Shown: positions 1-8,924, counted from the first letter of the stretch. The stretch: 64,000 bases of DNA from Massilia sp. Root133 (GCF_001426525.1 NZ_LMEW01000031.1:1-64000), one strand, 5' to 3'. Numbers and translations are program-made. The notes: generated by a model from the sequence alone, not told the origin.

Positions 1-91
1 AGAGAGGGCTAACACAGCTATGCATGCACCAGCTTTTTTCACCGGAAGCTAACAGCAACCCCGTCCACCTACAAGAAAAATATGTGGGGAA

Positions 92-108
92 GGGTCAGGC
101 TCTGACCC
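92..108. repeat. Hairpin-forming inverted repeat (GGGTCAG/CTGACCC)
   Basis: A 7-bp perfect inverted repeat with a 3-nt loop lies just beyond the stop codon of the minus-strand dehydrogenase. It resembles the GGGTCAG..CTGACCC palindromes scattered between genes in Oxalobacteraceae. It could serve as a transcript end for the dehydrogenase, but no clear T-run follows on the minus strand. Confidence 0.45.
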
Positions 109-113
109 CGGTT

Positions 114-860
114 TTACGCTGCGAAGCCGCCGTCGACCGCCAGGTCCGATCCCGTGACGAAGCTCGCTTCCGGGCTCGCCAGCCAGGCGACCATCGCCGC
201 GACTTCTTCCGGCCGGCCGTGGCGCGGCAGGGCCATGAAGCCGTGCAGCGATTTGCCGAAATCCGTGTCGGCCGGATTCATGTCCGTGTCGACCGGCCCC
301 GGCAGCACGTTGTTGACGGTGATGCCGCGCGGCCCCAGGTCGCGCGCCAGCCCTTTTACGAGGCCGGTGAGGGCCGACTTGCTCATCGCGTAGACCGCGC
401 CGCCGGCGAACGGCATCCGCAGCGCGTTCGTGCTGCCGATGTTGATGATGCGGCCGCCGTCCGGCAGGTGGCGCGCGGCCGCTTGCGCCGCGGCGAACAC
501 GGCGCGCACGTTCACGGCGACCGTCTTGTCGAAGTCGGCGAGCGAGAATTCCGTCACGTGGCCGCCGAGGAAGACGCCCGCGTTGTTGACGACGATGTCC
601 AGTCGGCCGAATTTGCGCGCGGCCGTGTCGATGGCGGCGGCGAGCGCCTGCGCATCGGCCACGTCGGCGCGCAGCGCGAGGGCCCGGCCGCCGGCCGCTT
701 CGATGCGGCCGGCCAGCGCCTGCGCGGCGGCGTCCGATGACTGGTAGGTGAAGGCGACCGCCGCGCCGTCGCGCGCAAGACGCTCCACGATGGCGGCGCC
801 GATGCCGCGCGATCCGCCGGTGACGAAGGCGACTTTGTCGTTCAGGTTCGTGTTTGCCAT
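114..860 (-). CDS. SDR family NAD(P)-dependent oxidoreductase
   Basis: A classical short-chain dehydrogenase of about 248 residues with a single Rossmann domain. Visible motifs are the glycine-rich cofactor loop TGGSRGIG near the N-terminus, NNAG in the middle, the catalytic Ser in IGSTNA followed by YAMSK (Tyr/Lys pair), and the C-terminal VTGSDLAVDGG. The start at 860 is preferred over the in-frame ATG at 872 because GGAGAG sits a few bases upstream of it. It is divergent from a LysR gene 112 bp away, the usual arrangement for a LysR-controlled reductase. The substrate cannot be read from the sequence. Confidence 0.9.
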   Translation of the reverse strand: MANTNLNDKVAFVTGGSRGIGAAIVERLARDGAAVAFTYQSSDAAAQALAGRIEAAGGRALALRADVADAQALAAAIDTAARKFGRLDIVVNNAGVFLGGHVTEFSLADFDKTVAVNVRAVFAAAQAAARHLPDGGRIINIGSTNALRMPFAGGAVYAMSKSALTGLVKGLARDLGPRGITVNNVLPGPVDTDMNPADTDFGKSLHGFMALPRHGRPEEVAAMVAWLASPEASFVTGSDLAVDGGFAA

Positions 861-972
861 GATGCTCTCCATTCGGTTGGGGTGGTTGATGTCTGCAGTA
901 TCATTCCAACTCCCGGTTCAAACTAGCCGGTCAATAAGCACAAGACTTTCAACCCTCAGTTAAAGGTCGACC
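861..972. promoter_or_regulatory. Divergent SDR/LysR control region
   Basis: This 112-bp space separates divergent start codons. It contains a small dyad, CCGG-N10-CCGG (near 913-930), and is AT-richer than the flanking genes. LysR proteins usually bind such shared regions and control both directions. No convincing -35/-10 pair could be fixed by eye. Confidence 0.35.
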
Positions 973-1884
973 ATGGAGCATCTGGATTCCTTCATCTACA
1001 GCGCCGAGGACGGCGGCTTTTCGGCGGCTGCGCGCCGCCTCGGCCTGACGCCGGCCGGTGTCAGCAAGAACGTGGCCCGGCTCGAGGCGAACCTGGGCGT
1101 GCGCCTGTTCCGGCGCAGCACGCGCAAGCTGAACCTGACGGAGGAGGGCGAGCAGTTGCTGCGCGAGGTGGCCGAGCCCTGGCACCGCATCCAGGACGCG
1201 ATGGCCGTCGTGCGCCAGGGCGCCAACCGCGCCGCGGGGCCGCTGAAGGTGGCGATGGCGCCGGCCGTCGGGCGCATGCATTTCGTGCCGATGCTGGCGG
1301 AATTCCGCCGCCGCTATCCCGAGGTGCTGCCCGACCTGCACTTCGATAACCGCCAGGTCGACCTGATCGCGGAAGGGTTCGACGTCGCGATCGGTGGCGG
1401 CGTCGAGCTGCCGCAGGGTGTCGTCGCGCGCGAGCTGGCGCGGGTGCGCATCGTGCTCGCGGCGTCGCCCGACTACCTGGCCCGACGCGGCACGCCCATG
1501 CATCCGGACGACCTGGCCGCGCACGACGGCATCGCGCGCCGCTCGATCCGCACGGGCCGGCTGCAGGTACTCACGCTGCGCGATGACGCGGGCCGCGTGG
1601 CGCCTTACGATCCGCGGCCCGTGGCCGTGCTGGACGATCCGGAAGCGATGGCGCATGCGGCCGCCGCCGGTCTCGGCATCGCGCTGCTGCCCGCGCCGCA
1701 CGCTGGGCCGCTGCTGGCGGACGGGCGCCTCGTGCGCATCCTGCCGGACTGGTATGCGGAGACGGGGCCGTTGTTCCTCTACTATTCGAACCGGCGGCTG
1801 CTGCCCGCCAAGACGCGGGTGTTCGTCGATTTCGTCCTCGAGCGTTTTCGGGCGCTGGGGTTGGCGGCGCACTTCGCCGGGTGA
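973..1884 (+). CDS. LysR family transcriptional regulator
   Basis: A 303-residue LysR-type regulator. The N-terminal winged helix-turn-helix (about residues 1-60) shows the typical FSAAARRLGLTPAGVSKNVA recognition region and the LFRRSTRKLNLTEEG wing. The rest is a periplasmic-binding-protein-like effector domain. Divergent placement suggests that it regulates the neighbouring short-chain dehydrogenase. The next gene's Pho box begins 6 bp after its stop codon, so the two transcription units are tightly packed. The inducer is unknown. Confidence 0.9.
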   Translation: MEHLDSFIYSAEDGGFSAAARRLGLTPAGVSKNVARLEANLGVRLFRRSTRKLNLTEEGEQLLREVAEPWHRIQDAMAVVRQGANRAAGPLKVAMAPAVGRMHFVPMLAEFRRRYPEVLPDLHFDNRQVDLIAEGFDVAIGGGVELPQGVVARELARVRIVLAASPDYLARRGTPMHPDDLAAHDGIARRSIRTGRLQVLTLRDDAGRVAPYDPRPVAVLDDPEAMAHAAAAGLGIALLPAPHAGPLLADGRLVRILPDWYAETGPLFLYYSNRRLLPAKTRVFVDFVLERFRALGLAAHFAG

Positions 1885-1889
1885 CCTGC

Positions 1890-1923
1890 CTGTCACGGAA
1901 CTGACATCTGGCCTTAATACAAT
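1890..1923 (+). promoter_or_regulatory. Pho box and -10 of the alkaline phosphatase promoter
   Basis: CTGTCACGGAACTGACAT (1890-1907) is two 7-bp PhoB half-sites separated by 4 bp, close to the consensus CTGTCAT-N4-CTGTCAT. It is followed after exactly 10 bp by TACAAT (1918-1923), the class of -10 expected when PhoB replaces the -35 contact. The predicted transcript start is about 35-40 nt before the phosphatase start codon. An identical layout occurs at ppk1 (15502-15535). Confidence 0.75.
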
Positions 1924-1966
1924 GTACGATTGCCAACACCAGCAACCCGACAGAAAGACCGACCGC

Positions 1967-3655
1967 ATGAGACCGTCCTGGCTGAAGACTTCGCTCACCC
2001 TGATCACCTGTTCCGCGCTGTGGCTGCCCGCATTGGCCCCCGCCGCGGGCGCCGACAGGCCGGCGGCGTCCGGCCAGGCCGCCGCGCAGGTGAAGCCGCC
2101 GAAGCTCGTGGTCGTGATGGTCATCGACGGCCTGCCGGCCGAGCAGGTCCAGCGCTACCGCGACCAGTTCGGCCCCGGCGGCCTGCGCCGGCTGCTGGAG
2201 CAGGGCGCGTCGTTCACGGATGCGCACCAGGCGCACGGCATCACCGTGACGGCCATCGGCCACTCGGCCGTGCTGACCGGCGCGTATCCTTACCGGCACG
2301 GCATCATCGGCAACAACTGGATCGCTGCGGACGGCAAGCAGGTCTATTGCACCGAGGACACCCGTTACCACTACATCGACGAAGAGACGGACCCGCACGA
2401 CGGCACGTCGCCCGCGAACCTGCGCGTGGACACGCTCGGCGACCAGCTGCGCTACGCCACCGGCAACCGCAGCAAGGTCGTGACCGTGTCCGGCAAGGAC
2501 CGCGGCGCGATCCTGCTCGCGGGCAAGACGGGCACCGCGTACATGTTCATGGACAAGACGGGTGACTTTGCCAGCAGCACCTATTACATGGACAAGCATC
2601 CGGCCTGGGTCGAACGCTTCCGCGCTTCGAAACCGCAGGACCGCTACTATGCGAAGTCGTGGAAGCCGCTGCTGGACGACAAGGCCTACGCGGACGACGC
2701 CCCGTACCCGGAAGCGACGACGTCCAGGCCGGGCCGTTTTCCTTTCATGTTCTACAGCGAGAGCGGCAAGCCGGCCGCCGACTATTATGGCCGCTTGAAG
2801 GTGAGCCCGGCCGTGGATGAACTGACCCTCGAGTTCGCGGAGGCCGCCGTCGACGGCGAGCAGCTGGGCCGCAATCCGACCGGCGCGCCGGACCTGCTGG
2901 GCGTGAGCCTCTCCGGCCACGATTATGTGAACCACGCGTACGGCCCGGAAAGCCGCATGTCGCACGACCACCTGCAGCAGATCGACCGCAAGATCGGCGA
3001 ATTCTTCGCGTTCCTCGACAAGCGCGTGGGCCTGGACAACGTGCTCGTCGTGCTGACGGCCGACCACGGCTTCGCCAACACGGCCGAGTTCGCGCGCGCG
3101 CAGCATGCGGACGCGCTGCGCGTGAATCCGAAGACGCTGCTCGAGAACCTGAACGCCGCGCTGGCCGAACGCTTCGGCGGCGCGAAACTGGTCAAGACGT
3201 CGCTGCTGCCCGACATCCACCTGGACGACGACGCCATCGTCAGTAGGGGCCTCGTCCGCGCCGACGTGGAAAACGCCGCCGCCAGGTTCCTGCTGACGCA
3301 GCCGGGCATCTCGGAAGTCTTCACGCGCACGCAGCTGGAGCAGGGCGTCGCCGCGACATCGCGCCTCGGCACGCTGATGCAGCGGGCGTGGAACAGCCAG
3401 CTGTCCGGCGACCTGCTGGTGGTCACGACGCCGTACACGATCTTCAGCAGCGGATCGTCGGGCGCGAGCCATGGCACGCCGTGGCAGTACGACACCTCGG
3501 TGCCGTTATTGATCATGGGCAGGCGCTGGATCCGCCCGGGCGAGCAGGCCGGCTATGCGGAAGTCGTCGACATCGCCCCGACGCTGGCGCAGATCCTGCA
3601 CGTACGCCGTCCGGCGGGCGCGGAAGGCCGTGTGCTGAAGGAGGCGCTGCGTTGA
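1967..3655 (+). CDS. PafA-like alkaline phosphatase (exported phosphomonoesterase)
   Basis: A 562-residue alkaline phosphatase superfamily enzyme with a Sec signal peptide (about residues 1-28). Residues matching the PafA active site are all visible: metal ligand Asp54 in MVIDG, Thr95 as nucleophile in TAIGH, Asn116 in GNNW, and Lys177/Arg179 in SGKDRG; ADHGF supplies late metal ligands. Spacing from nucleophile to Asn (21) and to the Lys-x-Arg pair (about 82-84) matches PafA. It should release phosphate from organic monoesters in the periplasm. A Pho box precedes it, and ppx follows closely, so it probably begins a phosphate-starvation operon. The start at 1967 is chosen because it gives a clean signal peptide and lies downstream of the promoter. 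Confidence 0.88.
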   Translation: MRPSWLKTSLTLITCSALWLPALAPAAGADRPAASGQAAAQVKPPKLVVVMVIDGLPAEQVQRYRDQFGPGGLRRLLEQGASFTDAHQAHGITVTAIGHSAVLTGAYPYRHGIIGNNWIAADGKQVYCTEDTRYHYIDEETDPHDGTSPANLRVDTLGDQLRYATGNRSKVVTVSGKDRGAILLAGKTGTAYMFMDKTGDFASSTYYMDKHPAWVERFRASKPQDRYYAKSWKPLLDDKAYADDAPYPEATTSRPGRFPFMFYSESGKPAADYYGRLKVSPAVDELTLEFAEAAVDGEQLGRNPTGAPDLLGVSLSGHDYVNHAYGPESRMSHDHLQQIDRKIGEFFAFLDKRVGLDNVLVVLTADHGFANTAEFARAQHADALRVNPKTLLENLNAALAERFGGAKLVKTSLLPDIHLDDDAIVSRGLVRADVENAAARFLLTQPGISEVFTRTQLEQGVAATSRLGTLMQRAWNSQLSGDLLVVTTPYTIFSSGSSGASHGTPWQYDTSVPLLIMGRRWIRPGEQAGYAEVVDIAPTLAQILHVRRPAGAEGRVLKEALR

Positions 3656-3741
3656 TGGCGTTCCCTGAAGACGTAACGGGAGACGCGGGAGCGCCGGGGG
3701 CCGCTATACTGCCGTCAACGCCACTCAACGCGAGCCCATCC

Positions 3742-5193
3742 ATGTACGCAGCAGTCGACCTCGGCTCCAACTCCTTCCGCCTGCACATCGGTGAGCCGAT
3801 CGCGGGCCAGATCCACATCGTGCGCACGGCGCGCGACCCGATCCGCCTCGCGGCCGGCCTCGGCCCGGACAATGCGCTGTCCGAAGCAGCGGTCGAGACG
3901 GCGCTGCGCACCCTGCGCGACTTCAGCGGCATCCTGCGCCAGTTCCGGCTGGACGCGGTGCGCGTCGTCGCGACCAACACGATGCGCGTGGCCACCAATG
4001 CACAGGCCGTGCTGCCGCGCATGGAAGAGGCGATCGGCCATCCGATCGAGATCATCTCCGGCGAGGAAGAAGGGCGCCTGATCTACATGGGCGTCGCACG
4101 CGCACTGGGCCGGCGCACCGGGCGGCGGCTCGTGATCGACATCGGCGGCGGCTCGACGGAAGTGATCGCGGCGCACGGCGACGACATCCATATCGTCGAA
4201 TCGTTCAGCACCGGCACGCATCCGCAGAGCGCCACGTATTTCCGCGGTGGCCACATCAGCGCGGACGCGTTCGAGACGGCCGTCAACGCGGCGCGCGCCC
4301 AGTTCGAGGACCTGGCCGACCAGTACCGCCAGCATGGCTGGGATGCGGTCTACGGCTCGTCGGGCACGATGCGCGCGATTAACGAGGTCATCTCGCGCAA
4401 CCGGATCGGCGACGGCACGATGTCGCTGGCGAGCCTGCTCGCGCTGCGCGACAAGCTGGTCGAACTCGGTCACGTCGACGCGTTCGACCTGTCGGGCGTG
4501 AAACGCGAGCGCGTGATCGTGATGACGGGCGGCCTGTCGATCCTGATCGGCGTGATGCAGGAGCTGGGGGTTGCCGCCATGACAGCGATTAACGCCGGCC
4601 TGCGCCTCGGGGTGCTGTCCGACCTGGAACTGCGCGCCAACCGCCACGACCGCCGCGACCTGGCCATCCAGGACTGCATGCGCCGCTTCGGCGTCGACGC
4701 GCAGCGCGCCGCGCGCACGGCGGCTATCGCGAAGACCCTGTTCGACAAGCTGGCGCCGCAGGACGAAGCCGTCGTCCACCACCTGCTGCGCAGCGCCATG
4801 CTGCACGAGGTGGGGCAGGCAGTCTCGCACACGGGCGCGCACAAGCACGCGGCCTACATCGTCGAACACGCCGACCTGCCCGGATTCACGGCGCGCGAGC
4901 AGCGGCTGATGAGCCTCATCGTGCTGGGCCAGAAGGGCAACCTGCGCAAGGTGCGGGAGGTATTGGGCGTGCCCGACCTGGCCAAGGCGGTGCTCGCATT
5001 GCGCCTTGCCGCCGTGTTCATGCACGCGCGCGTGGATGGCGACGTGGACGCCGTCCGCCTGCGCATGAAGGGCCGGATCGACATCGAGACGCCGCGCGGC
5101 TGGCTGCGCCAGCACCCGACGGTCGCCGCCTGGTTCGAAAAAGAGGCGGAGGCGTGGAACGACGTGGGCGTGCCGTTCAGCGTGACCACCTGA
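3742..5193 (+). CDS. ppx: Exopolyphosphatase (Ppx/GppA family)
   Basis: About 483 residues, with both ASKHA phosphate-binding loops (DLGSNSF at the N-terminus and DIGGGSTEV near residue 135), the SGEEEG motif carrying the catalytic Glu, GSSGTMRA, and a C-terminal HD-like helical domain (MLHEVGQAVSHTGAHKHAAY). It degrades polyphosphate to phosphate processively in the cytosol. The start at 3742 is the family start (MYAAVDLGSNSF). An alternative ATG at 3655 overlaps the stop codon of the phosphatase, has GGAGG upstream and would add 29 residues. The close link suggests cotranscription with the phosphatase from the Pho promoter, although a separate weak promoter in the 3700 area is possible. Confidence 0.93.
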   Translation: MYAAVDLGSNSFRLHIGEPIAGQIHIVRTARDPIRLAAGLGPDNALSEAAVETALRTLRDFSGILRQFRLDAVRVVATNTMRVATNAQAVLPRMEEAIGHPIEIISGEEEGRLIYMGVARALGRRTGRRLVIDIGGGSTEVIAAHGDDIHIVESFSTGTHPQSATYFRGGHISADAFETAVNAARAQFEDLADQYRQHGWDAVYGSSGTMRAINEVISRNRIGDGTMSLASLLALRDKLVELGHVDAFDLSGVKRERVIVMTGGLSILIGVMQELGVAAMTAINAGLRLGVLSDLELRANRHDRRDLAIQDCMRRFGVDAQRAARTAAIAKTLFDKLAPQDEAVVHHLLRSAMLHEVGQAVSHTGAHKHAAYIVEHADLPGFTAREQRLMSLIVLGQKGNLRKVREVLGVPDLAKAVLALRLAAVFMHARVDGDVDAVRLRMKGRIDIETPRGWLRQHPTVAAWFEKEAEAWNDVGVPFSVTT

Positions 5194-5261
5194 TCACCCT
5201 TGAAATCCCCGGCGCGGAAGCGATACTGGAAGTCCGATCATCGACTTTCAGGAAGAGGATC

Positions 5262-5708
5262 ATGAACGAGCAAGCCAACATCAGCCTGATCAAGCAGGCG
5301 TACGACGCGTACGGCAGGGGCGACATTCCAACGCTGCTTGGCCTGGCCGCGCAGGACATCGACTGGGAACTGCCCGAGGTGGAAGGCATTCCGTTCAGCG
5401 GCAAACGCCATGGCGTGAGCGAGATGGCCGATTTCTTCCGCATCCTGGCCGAGTGCCAGGAACCGCGCGAATTCCAGCCGGACCGCTTCATCGCCCAGGA
5501 TGACCAGGTGGTCGTGCAGGGCCACGGCACGTTCGCCGTCAAGGCCACCGGCGCCGAGTTCAGCGGCGACTGGTGCCATGTCTTCCGCGTCGCCGGCGGC
5601 AAGATCGCCAGCTTCAAGGAATACGACGATACCCACCAGGCCGCGCAGGCCTACCGGCCGCGGGGTGCCGGCGCGGGCATCACCACGCCGCAGCCGTCTG
5701 TTCATTAA
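5262..5708 (+). CDS. NTF2-like / SnoaL-like protein
   Basis: A 148-residue cone-fold protein: an N-terminal helix followed by the DIDWELPEVEGIPFSG strand region and a C-terminal sheet ending FRVAGGKIASFKEYDD, typical of the nuclear transport factor 2/SnoaL-like superfamily. Members are small ligand-binding proteins or isomerases, and the reaction here cannot be named. The start at 5262 is supported by AGGAAGAGG upstream. It lies 68 bp after ppx on the same strand and just before a GNAT gene; no functional link is obvious. Confidence 0.8.
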   Translation: MNEQANISLIKQAYDAYGRGDIPTLLGLAAQDIDWELPEVEGIPFSGKRHGVSEMADFFRILAECQEPREFQPDRFIAQDDQVVVQGHGTFAVKATGAEFSGDWCHVFRVAGGKIASFKEYDDTHQAAQAYRPRGAGAGITTPQPSVH

Positions 5709-5730
5709 CGCTCTGCTATCATGGGGGGAC

Positions 5731-6375
5731 ATGAACCCCGTCCCCCTCGCAGGCCGCCACGTGCGGCTCGAACCTTTTGACGAGACGCTCCGTGCACCCG
5801 TGCGCAGCGCGCTCGATTGCGACCCCGACGCGTGGCGGCTGTTCGCGATCAACGGGCAGGGCGACGGCTTCGACGGCTTCTGGGACAGTCTCAACGCGCA
5901 GGTGGCGCAAGGCGGCTGGATCGCCTACGCCATCCGCGCCGTCGCGACCGGCGCCGTCGTCGGCACCACCAGCTTCCTGAACATCAAGCCCACGCGCCAG
6001 ACCGTGGAAATCGGCGGCACGTTCATCCATCCGGACGTGCGCTCCACGTCCGTCAACGCGGAAGCGAAATACCTGATGCTGGCGCACGCGTTCGGGAGCG
6101 GCATGCGCCGCGTCGAGCTGCTGACGGATGCGCGCAACGTGCGCAGCCAGGCCGCCATCGCGAAACTGGGCGCCGCGCGCGAAGGCGTGCTGCGGCGCGA
6201 AAGAGTCACCTGGACCGGGCACGTGCGCGACAGCGTGCTGTTCGCGATCACCGACCTCGACTGGCCGGACGTCCGGACGGGTCTGGCGCGCCGGCTCGGC
6301 GTCACCGCTCCGGCAGGCCCATGCGGGTTCCGTGACGCCGGAACGCCCCGGGCGTGCAGCCATATTCTTCCTTGA
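5731..6375 (+). CDS. GNAT family N-acetyltransferase (RimJ/RimL-like)
   Basis: A 214-residue acetyltransferase of the RimJ/RimL type (GNAT fold over about residues 10-175), with the RHVRLEPFDE start, the strand EIGGTFIHP, the NAEAKYLML acetyl-CoA region and the ARNVRSQAAIAKLGA helix that closes the fold. The last 20 or so residues (after RLGV) run through the 3' end of the convergent AraC gene, a 74-bp tail-to-tail overlap. They look like read-through coding rather than a conserved tail. The acceptor substrate is unknown. Confidence 0.85.
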   Translation: MNPVPLAGRHVRLEPFDETLRAPVRSALDCDPDAWRLFAINGQGDGFDGFWDSLNAQVAQGGWIAYAIRAVATGAVVGTTSFLNIKPTRQTVEIGGTFIHPDVRSTSVNAEAKYLMLAHAFGSGMRRVELLTDARNVRSQAAIAKLGAAREGVLRRERVTWTGHVRDSVLFAITDLDWPDVRTGLARRLGVTAPAGPCGFRDAGTPRACSHILP

Positions 6376-7474
6376 ACAGCTTGTTGAAGTACGAGACGTT
6401 CGCATAACCGACCGCGAACGCGATGTCCGCGATGGGCATGCCGGCCTGGTCGGTCAGCAGCCGCGCCGCTGCCGTCAGCCGCAATTGATTGACGTAGGCC
6501 GTGAAGGTCATGCCGAGCTCCTGCTTCAGGATCTCGTTGATCTTGTCGCGGTCCGCGCCGATCCGCGCCGTCACCGTGCCCATGTCCAGGTCGGGGTTCA
6601 TGTAATGGGTGCCGATGTAGTGCAGGATGGCGGCCTTTTCCTTGTCCCTGAACGGTTCCAGGGTCAGCTGCCGGTAGGCGACGAACTGCCTGTCGTTGTT
6701 CAGTTGCGACTGCAGGCTGGCGACGAGCGCCCGCGCGTGTCCGTGCAGGAACCAGGCGGCGAACGCGCCCCAGCCGATCACCGAGATGACCGCCAGCGCG
6801 ACGGCGTAGCGCTCGTCGTGGCCGTGCAGCGTGAATTCGCTGATCTCGACCCTGGAATCGGTGTCGCGCGGACTCTTCTGGGTGACGCCGAACACGAATC
6901 TGCCGACCTGCCCCAGATCGTAGGACTGGCGCGCCGGGTCGACCTTCGCCGTCTGGAACCACCATGGAGGAATCGTCAGGCGGGTCAGGTCCAGCGATAC
7001 CGGCGTTCCCTGCTCGCTGCAGGAGAAGTAGGTGAGCGGCGACGGGTAGGTATGAAACAGGCCCGGCGTCGAGATGCCCGGGGCGAACGTGGACAGGCTG
7101 AACAGCAGTGAATTGGCGGGCGCGCATCGGGCGACGAACGTGACGGTGGTGTACGTCGACAGGTCCGCCGGTCCCGCCTTGGCCTGGCCATCTTCCAGCA
7201 GCATTTCGGCCGCCACGTAGGGATAACTGGCGGCGGGCGTGACCCGGAAGTCGAAGCGAAGCGCAGCGCGGCCCGGTTCCAGGATGCGAATGGTCGACGT
7301 GCCACCCAGGATGGCGTCCGTGATGACGTCCGGGCGCCAGTGCACGCCGCCTCGTTCCCTGGGAATGAGCGAGGCGGACGGGTGGCTTTGGCGGATGCAG
7401 AACCAGGCGACCAGCGCATCGGCCACCAGGACGAGGATGAGCGCAACCAGCGCTTTCTTGTAGAACTCTTGCAT
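6302..7474 (-). CDS. Membrane-anchored AraC family regulator (copy 1)
   Basis: A 390-residue protein with an unusual order. A transmembrane helix (about residues 6-26) is followed by an extracytoplasmic region of about 180 residues rich in alternating strands (RFDFRV, LSTYTTVTFVA, SLDLTRL, VEISEFTLHG). A second helix (AVALAVISVIGWGAFAAWFL) leads to a cytoplasmic AraC DNA-binding domain ending SYFNKLFKEEYGCTPGAF. The outer region looks like a jelly-roll, carbohydrate-binding-type fold. This suggests a one-step transmembrane regulator sensing an external ligand. It is a clear paralogue of the gene at 9048-10181. Both flank a deacetylase-like lipoprotein gene transcribed in the same direction. 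The start at 7474 (MQEFYKK) is chosen by alignment with the paralogue. Confidence 0.85.
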   Translation of the reverse strand: MQEFYKKALVALILVLVADALVAWFCIRQSHPSASLIPRERGGVHWRPDVITDAILGGTSTIRILEPGRAALRFDFRVTPAASYPYVAAEMLLEDGQAKAGPADLSTYTTVTFVARCAPANSLLFSLSTFAPGISTPGLFHTYPSPLTYFSCSEQGTPVSLDLTRLTIPPWWFQTAKVDPARQSYDLGQVGRFVFGVTQKSPRDTDSRVEISEFTLHGHDERYAVALAVISVIGWGAFAAWFLHGHARALVASLQSQLNNDRQFVAYRQLTLEPFRDKEKAAILHYIGTHYMNPDLDMGTVTARIGADRDKINEILKQELGMTFTAYVNQLRLTAAARLLTDQAGMPIADIAFAVGYANVSYFNKLFKEEYGCTPGAFRRHGTRMGLPER

Positions 7475-7487
7475 GGGCCTATGTAGT

Positions 7488-7508
7488 GATTCCCCGCGCG
7501 GGGGAATC
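7488..7508. terminator. Perfect inverted repeat between deacetylase and AraC genes
   Basis: GATTCCCC and GGGGAATC form an 8-bp stem with a 5-nt loop, located between the stop codon at 7521 and the AraC start at 7474 on the minus strand. It could be an attenuating hairpin or an operator for the regulator it precedes. There is no T-run on the minus strand, so a true intrinsic terminator is uncertain. Confidence 0.4.
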
Positions 7509-7520
7509 ATTTTATACGCG

Positions 7521-8924
7521 TCACTGCGTCCAGCTCAGCGACTGCGTATCCAGCGACACCTCGTAGTAGCCGCGGCGATCCCAGGCCAGGGGCTTGCCGT
7601 TCTGCGACAGCGTGCCGCCGTTCACCACGACGCGCAGCTTGCGGCCCGACGGGAAGTTGGCCGGCAGCGTCCAGCGCCAGGTCGTCACGCCGGCACTCGC
7701 CGTGGGCGTGGCCGCCTGCAGCAACTGCTGGCCGCGCCAGTAGGCGCCGACGTTGACCACGCTGTCGATCCATACCGTGCCCAGCGCCTTCGCATGGGCC
7801 ATGTTGCCGGTGACCGCGCCGATGTCCACGCCGCCGCCCCAGTCCTGCGTGGTGGGCAGCAGCGTGTGGAACAGATAGATCATCCAGCGGCCCTGGTTCG
7901 CGGCGCTGTCGAATTTGGACGGGTCGCCCGGGAACTCGGCGAGCGGCAGGTTCTGCGCGTCGCTGCCCGTGCCGGGCGCCACCATGCCCGGCCACACGCC
8001 GCGCGAGACGAGGAAGCGCGATGCGGCCGCGGCCTTGTAGTCCGTGTCGCCGAACGGGTAGGCGGACGTCCAGACGGCGGACTGTCCGAGCTTCGTGCGG
8101 ATGTAGACGCCGGTGTCGTCGAACTCGGCCCCGGCGCTGCCCAGGCTTGCCGGGCAGGTATTGGGATCGTTGTCGGTCAGTTCCGCGGCCCGGCAGTGGT
8201 GCGTCGTGTGGTTGCCGATTTCCGAACCCTGCGCGACCGCGTCCTTCCACGTGGCGTCGTAGTTGGGATACCAGTTGGCGACCGGATTGACGTAATAGGT
8301 GACGCGGACGCGCTGCGCCTTCAGGTCCGGATAGTGATCGATCTGCGACGGCTGCGAGTCGTCGAAGGTATAGGACAGGGCGGCCTTGAAGCCGGCCCAG
8401 TCGAGCACGCGCAGCCCGGGCTGCCCCGTGGTGCCGCCGGGGCGGACCACGTCGCTCGCCGCCAGCGGCAGCGGCAGGCCGGCCGCGCCGCCGTCGTTCC
8501 ACGGAAGCACTTGTATCTTCAGCGGGGCCTGGCTGGTGCGCTGGCCGTCGCTGACCTGTACGCTGAGGTCGTAGTCGTTGTGGCCATCGGCATCGCCGGG
8601 GTGCGCGGTGTCCGGCGCCTGGCGGAACGAGAGGGCGCCGGTCGCGGGATCGATCTTGAAGCGCGCCGCATCGCTGCCGGCGATGGACCACGTGGCGGTG
8701 CGCCCGCCGGCCAGGGTCGCCGTCGGGATCAGGAAGGTCGCGGTCAGGCCTTCGTGGACGCTCAAGCTGGCCGGCATCGACAGGACGGGTGCCGCTGCGG
8801 CCGCGCCGCCGGCGCCCGCCTGGACGTCGGGCGCGTTGATGACACCGCTGCCCCCGCTGCAACCGGACAGACATGCCGCGAGCAGGGCAGGGATGGCGGC
8901 TCGGATGTGGTATTTCCTGTTCAA
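7521..8924 (-). CDS. Lipoprotein with cadherin-like and polysaccharide deacetylase-like domains
   Basis: A 467-residue predicted lipoprotein with lipobox LSGC (Cys22). An Ig/cadherin-like region (about 50-140; TWSIAGSDAARFKID, YDLSVQVSDG) precedes a NodB-like region with SYTFDDSQPSQ, where the Asp pair matches the TFDDG motif, and EIGNHTTHH, where the His matches the H-x(3-4)-H metal site. A small C-terminal beta domain follows. The start is probably TTG at 8924, preceded by GGAGG. It may remove acetyl groups from a surface or external polysaccharide. The usual Gly after the Asp pair is replaced (DDS), so catalysis needs testing. The two membrane AraC genes on either side probably control it. 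Confidence 0.75.
   Translation of the reverse strand: MNRKYHIRAAIPALLAACLSGCSGGSGVINAPDVQAGAGGAAAAAPVLSMPASLSVHEGLTATFLIPTATLAGGRTATWSIAGSDAARFKIDPATGALSFRQAPDTAHPGDADGHNDYDLSVQVSDGQRTSQAPLKIQVLPWNDGGAAGLPLPLAASDVVRPGGTTGQPGLRVLDWAGFKAALSYTFDDSQPSQIDHYPDLKAQRVRVTYYVNPVANWYPNYDATWKDAVAQGSEIGNHTTHHCRAAELTDNDPNTCPASLGSAGAEFDDTGVYIRTKLGQSAVWTSAYPFGDTDYKAAAASRFLVSRGVWPGMVAPGTGSDAQNLPLAEFPGDPSKFDSAANQGRWMIYLFHTLLPTTQDWGGGVDIGAVTGNMAHAKALGTVWIDSVVNVGAYWRGQQLLQAATPTASAGVTTWRWTLPANFPSGRKLRVVVNGGTLSQNGKPLAWDRRGYYEVSLDTQSLSWTQ

Noticed and set aside
3655-3741. Upstream ppx start overlapping the phosphatase stop
   Set aside because: Possible by ribosome-site spacing, but the 29 added residues (MAFPEDVTGDAG..) do not belong to the Ppx fold. 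Kept as an alternative only.
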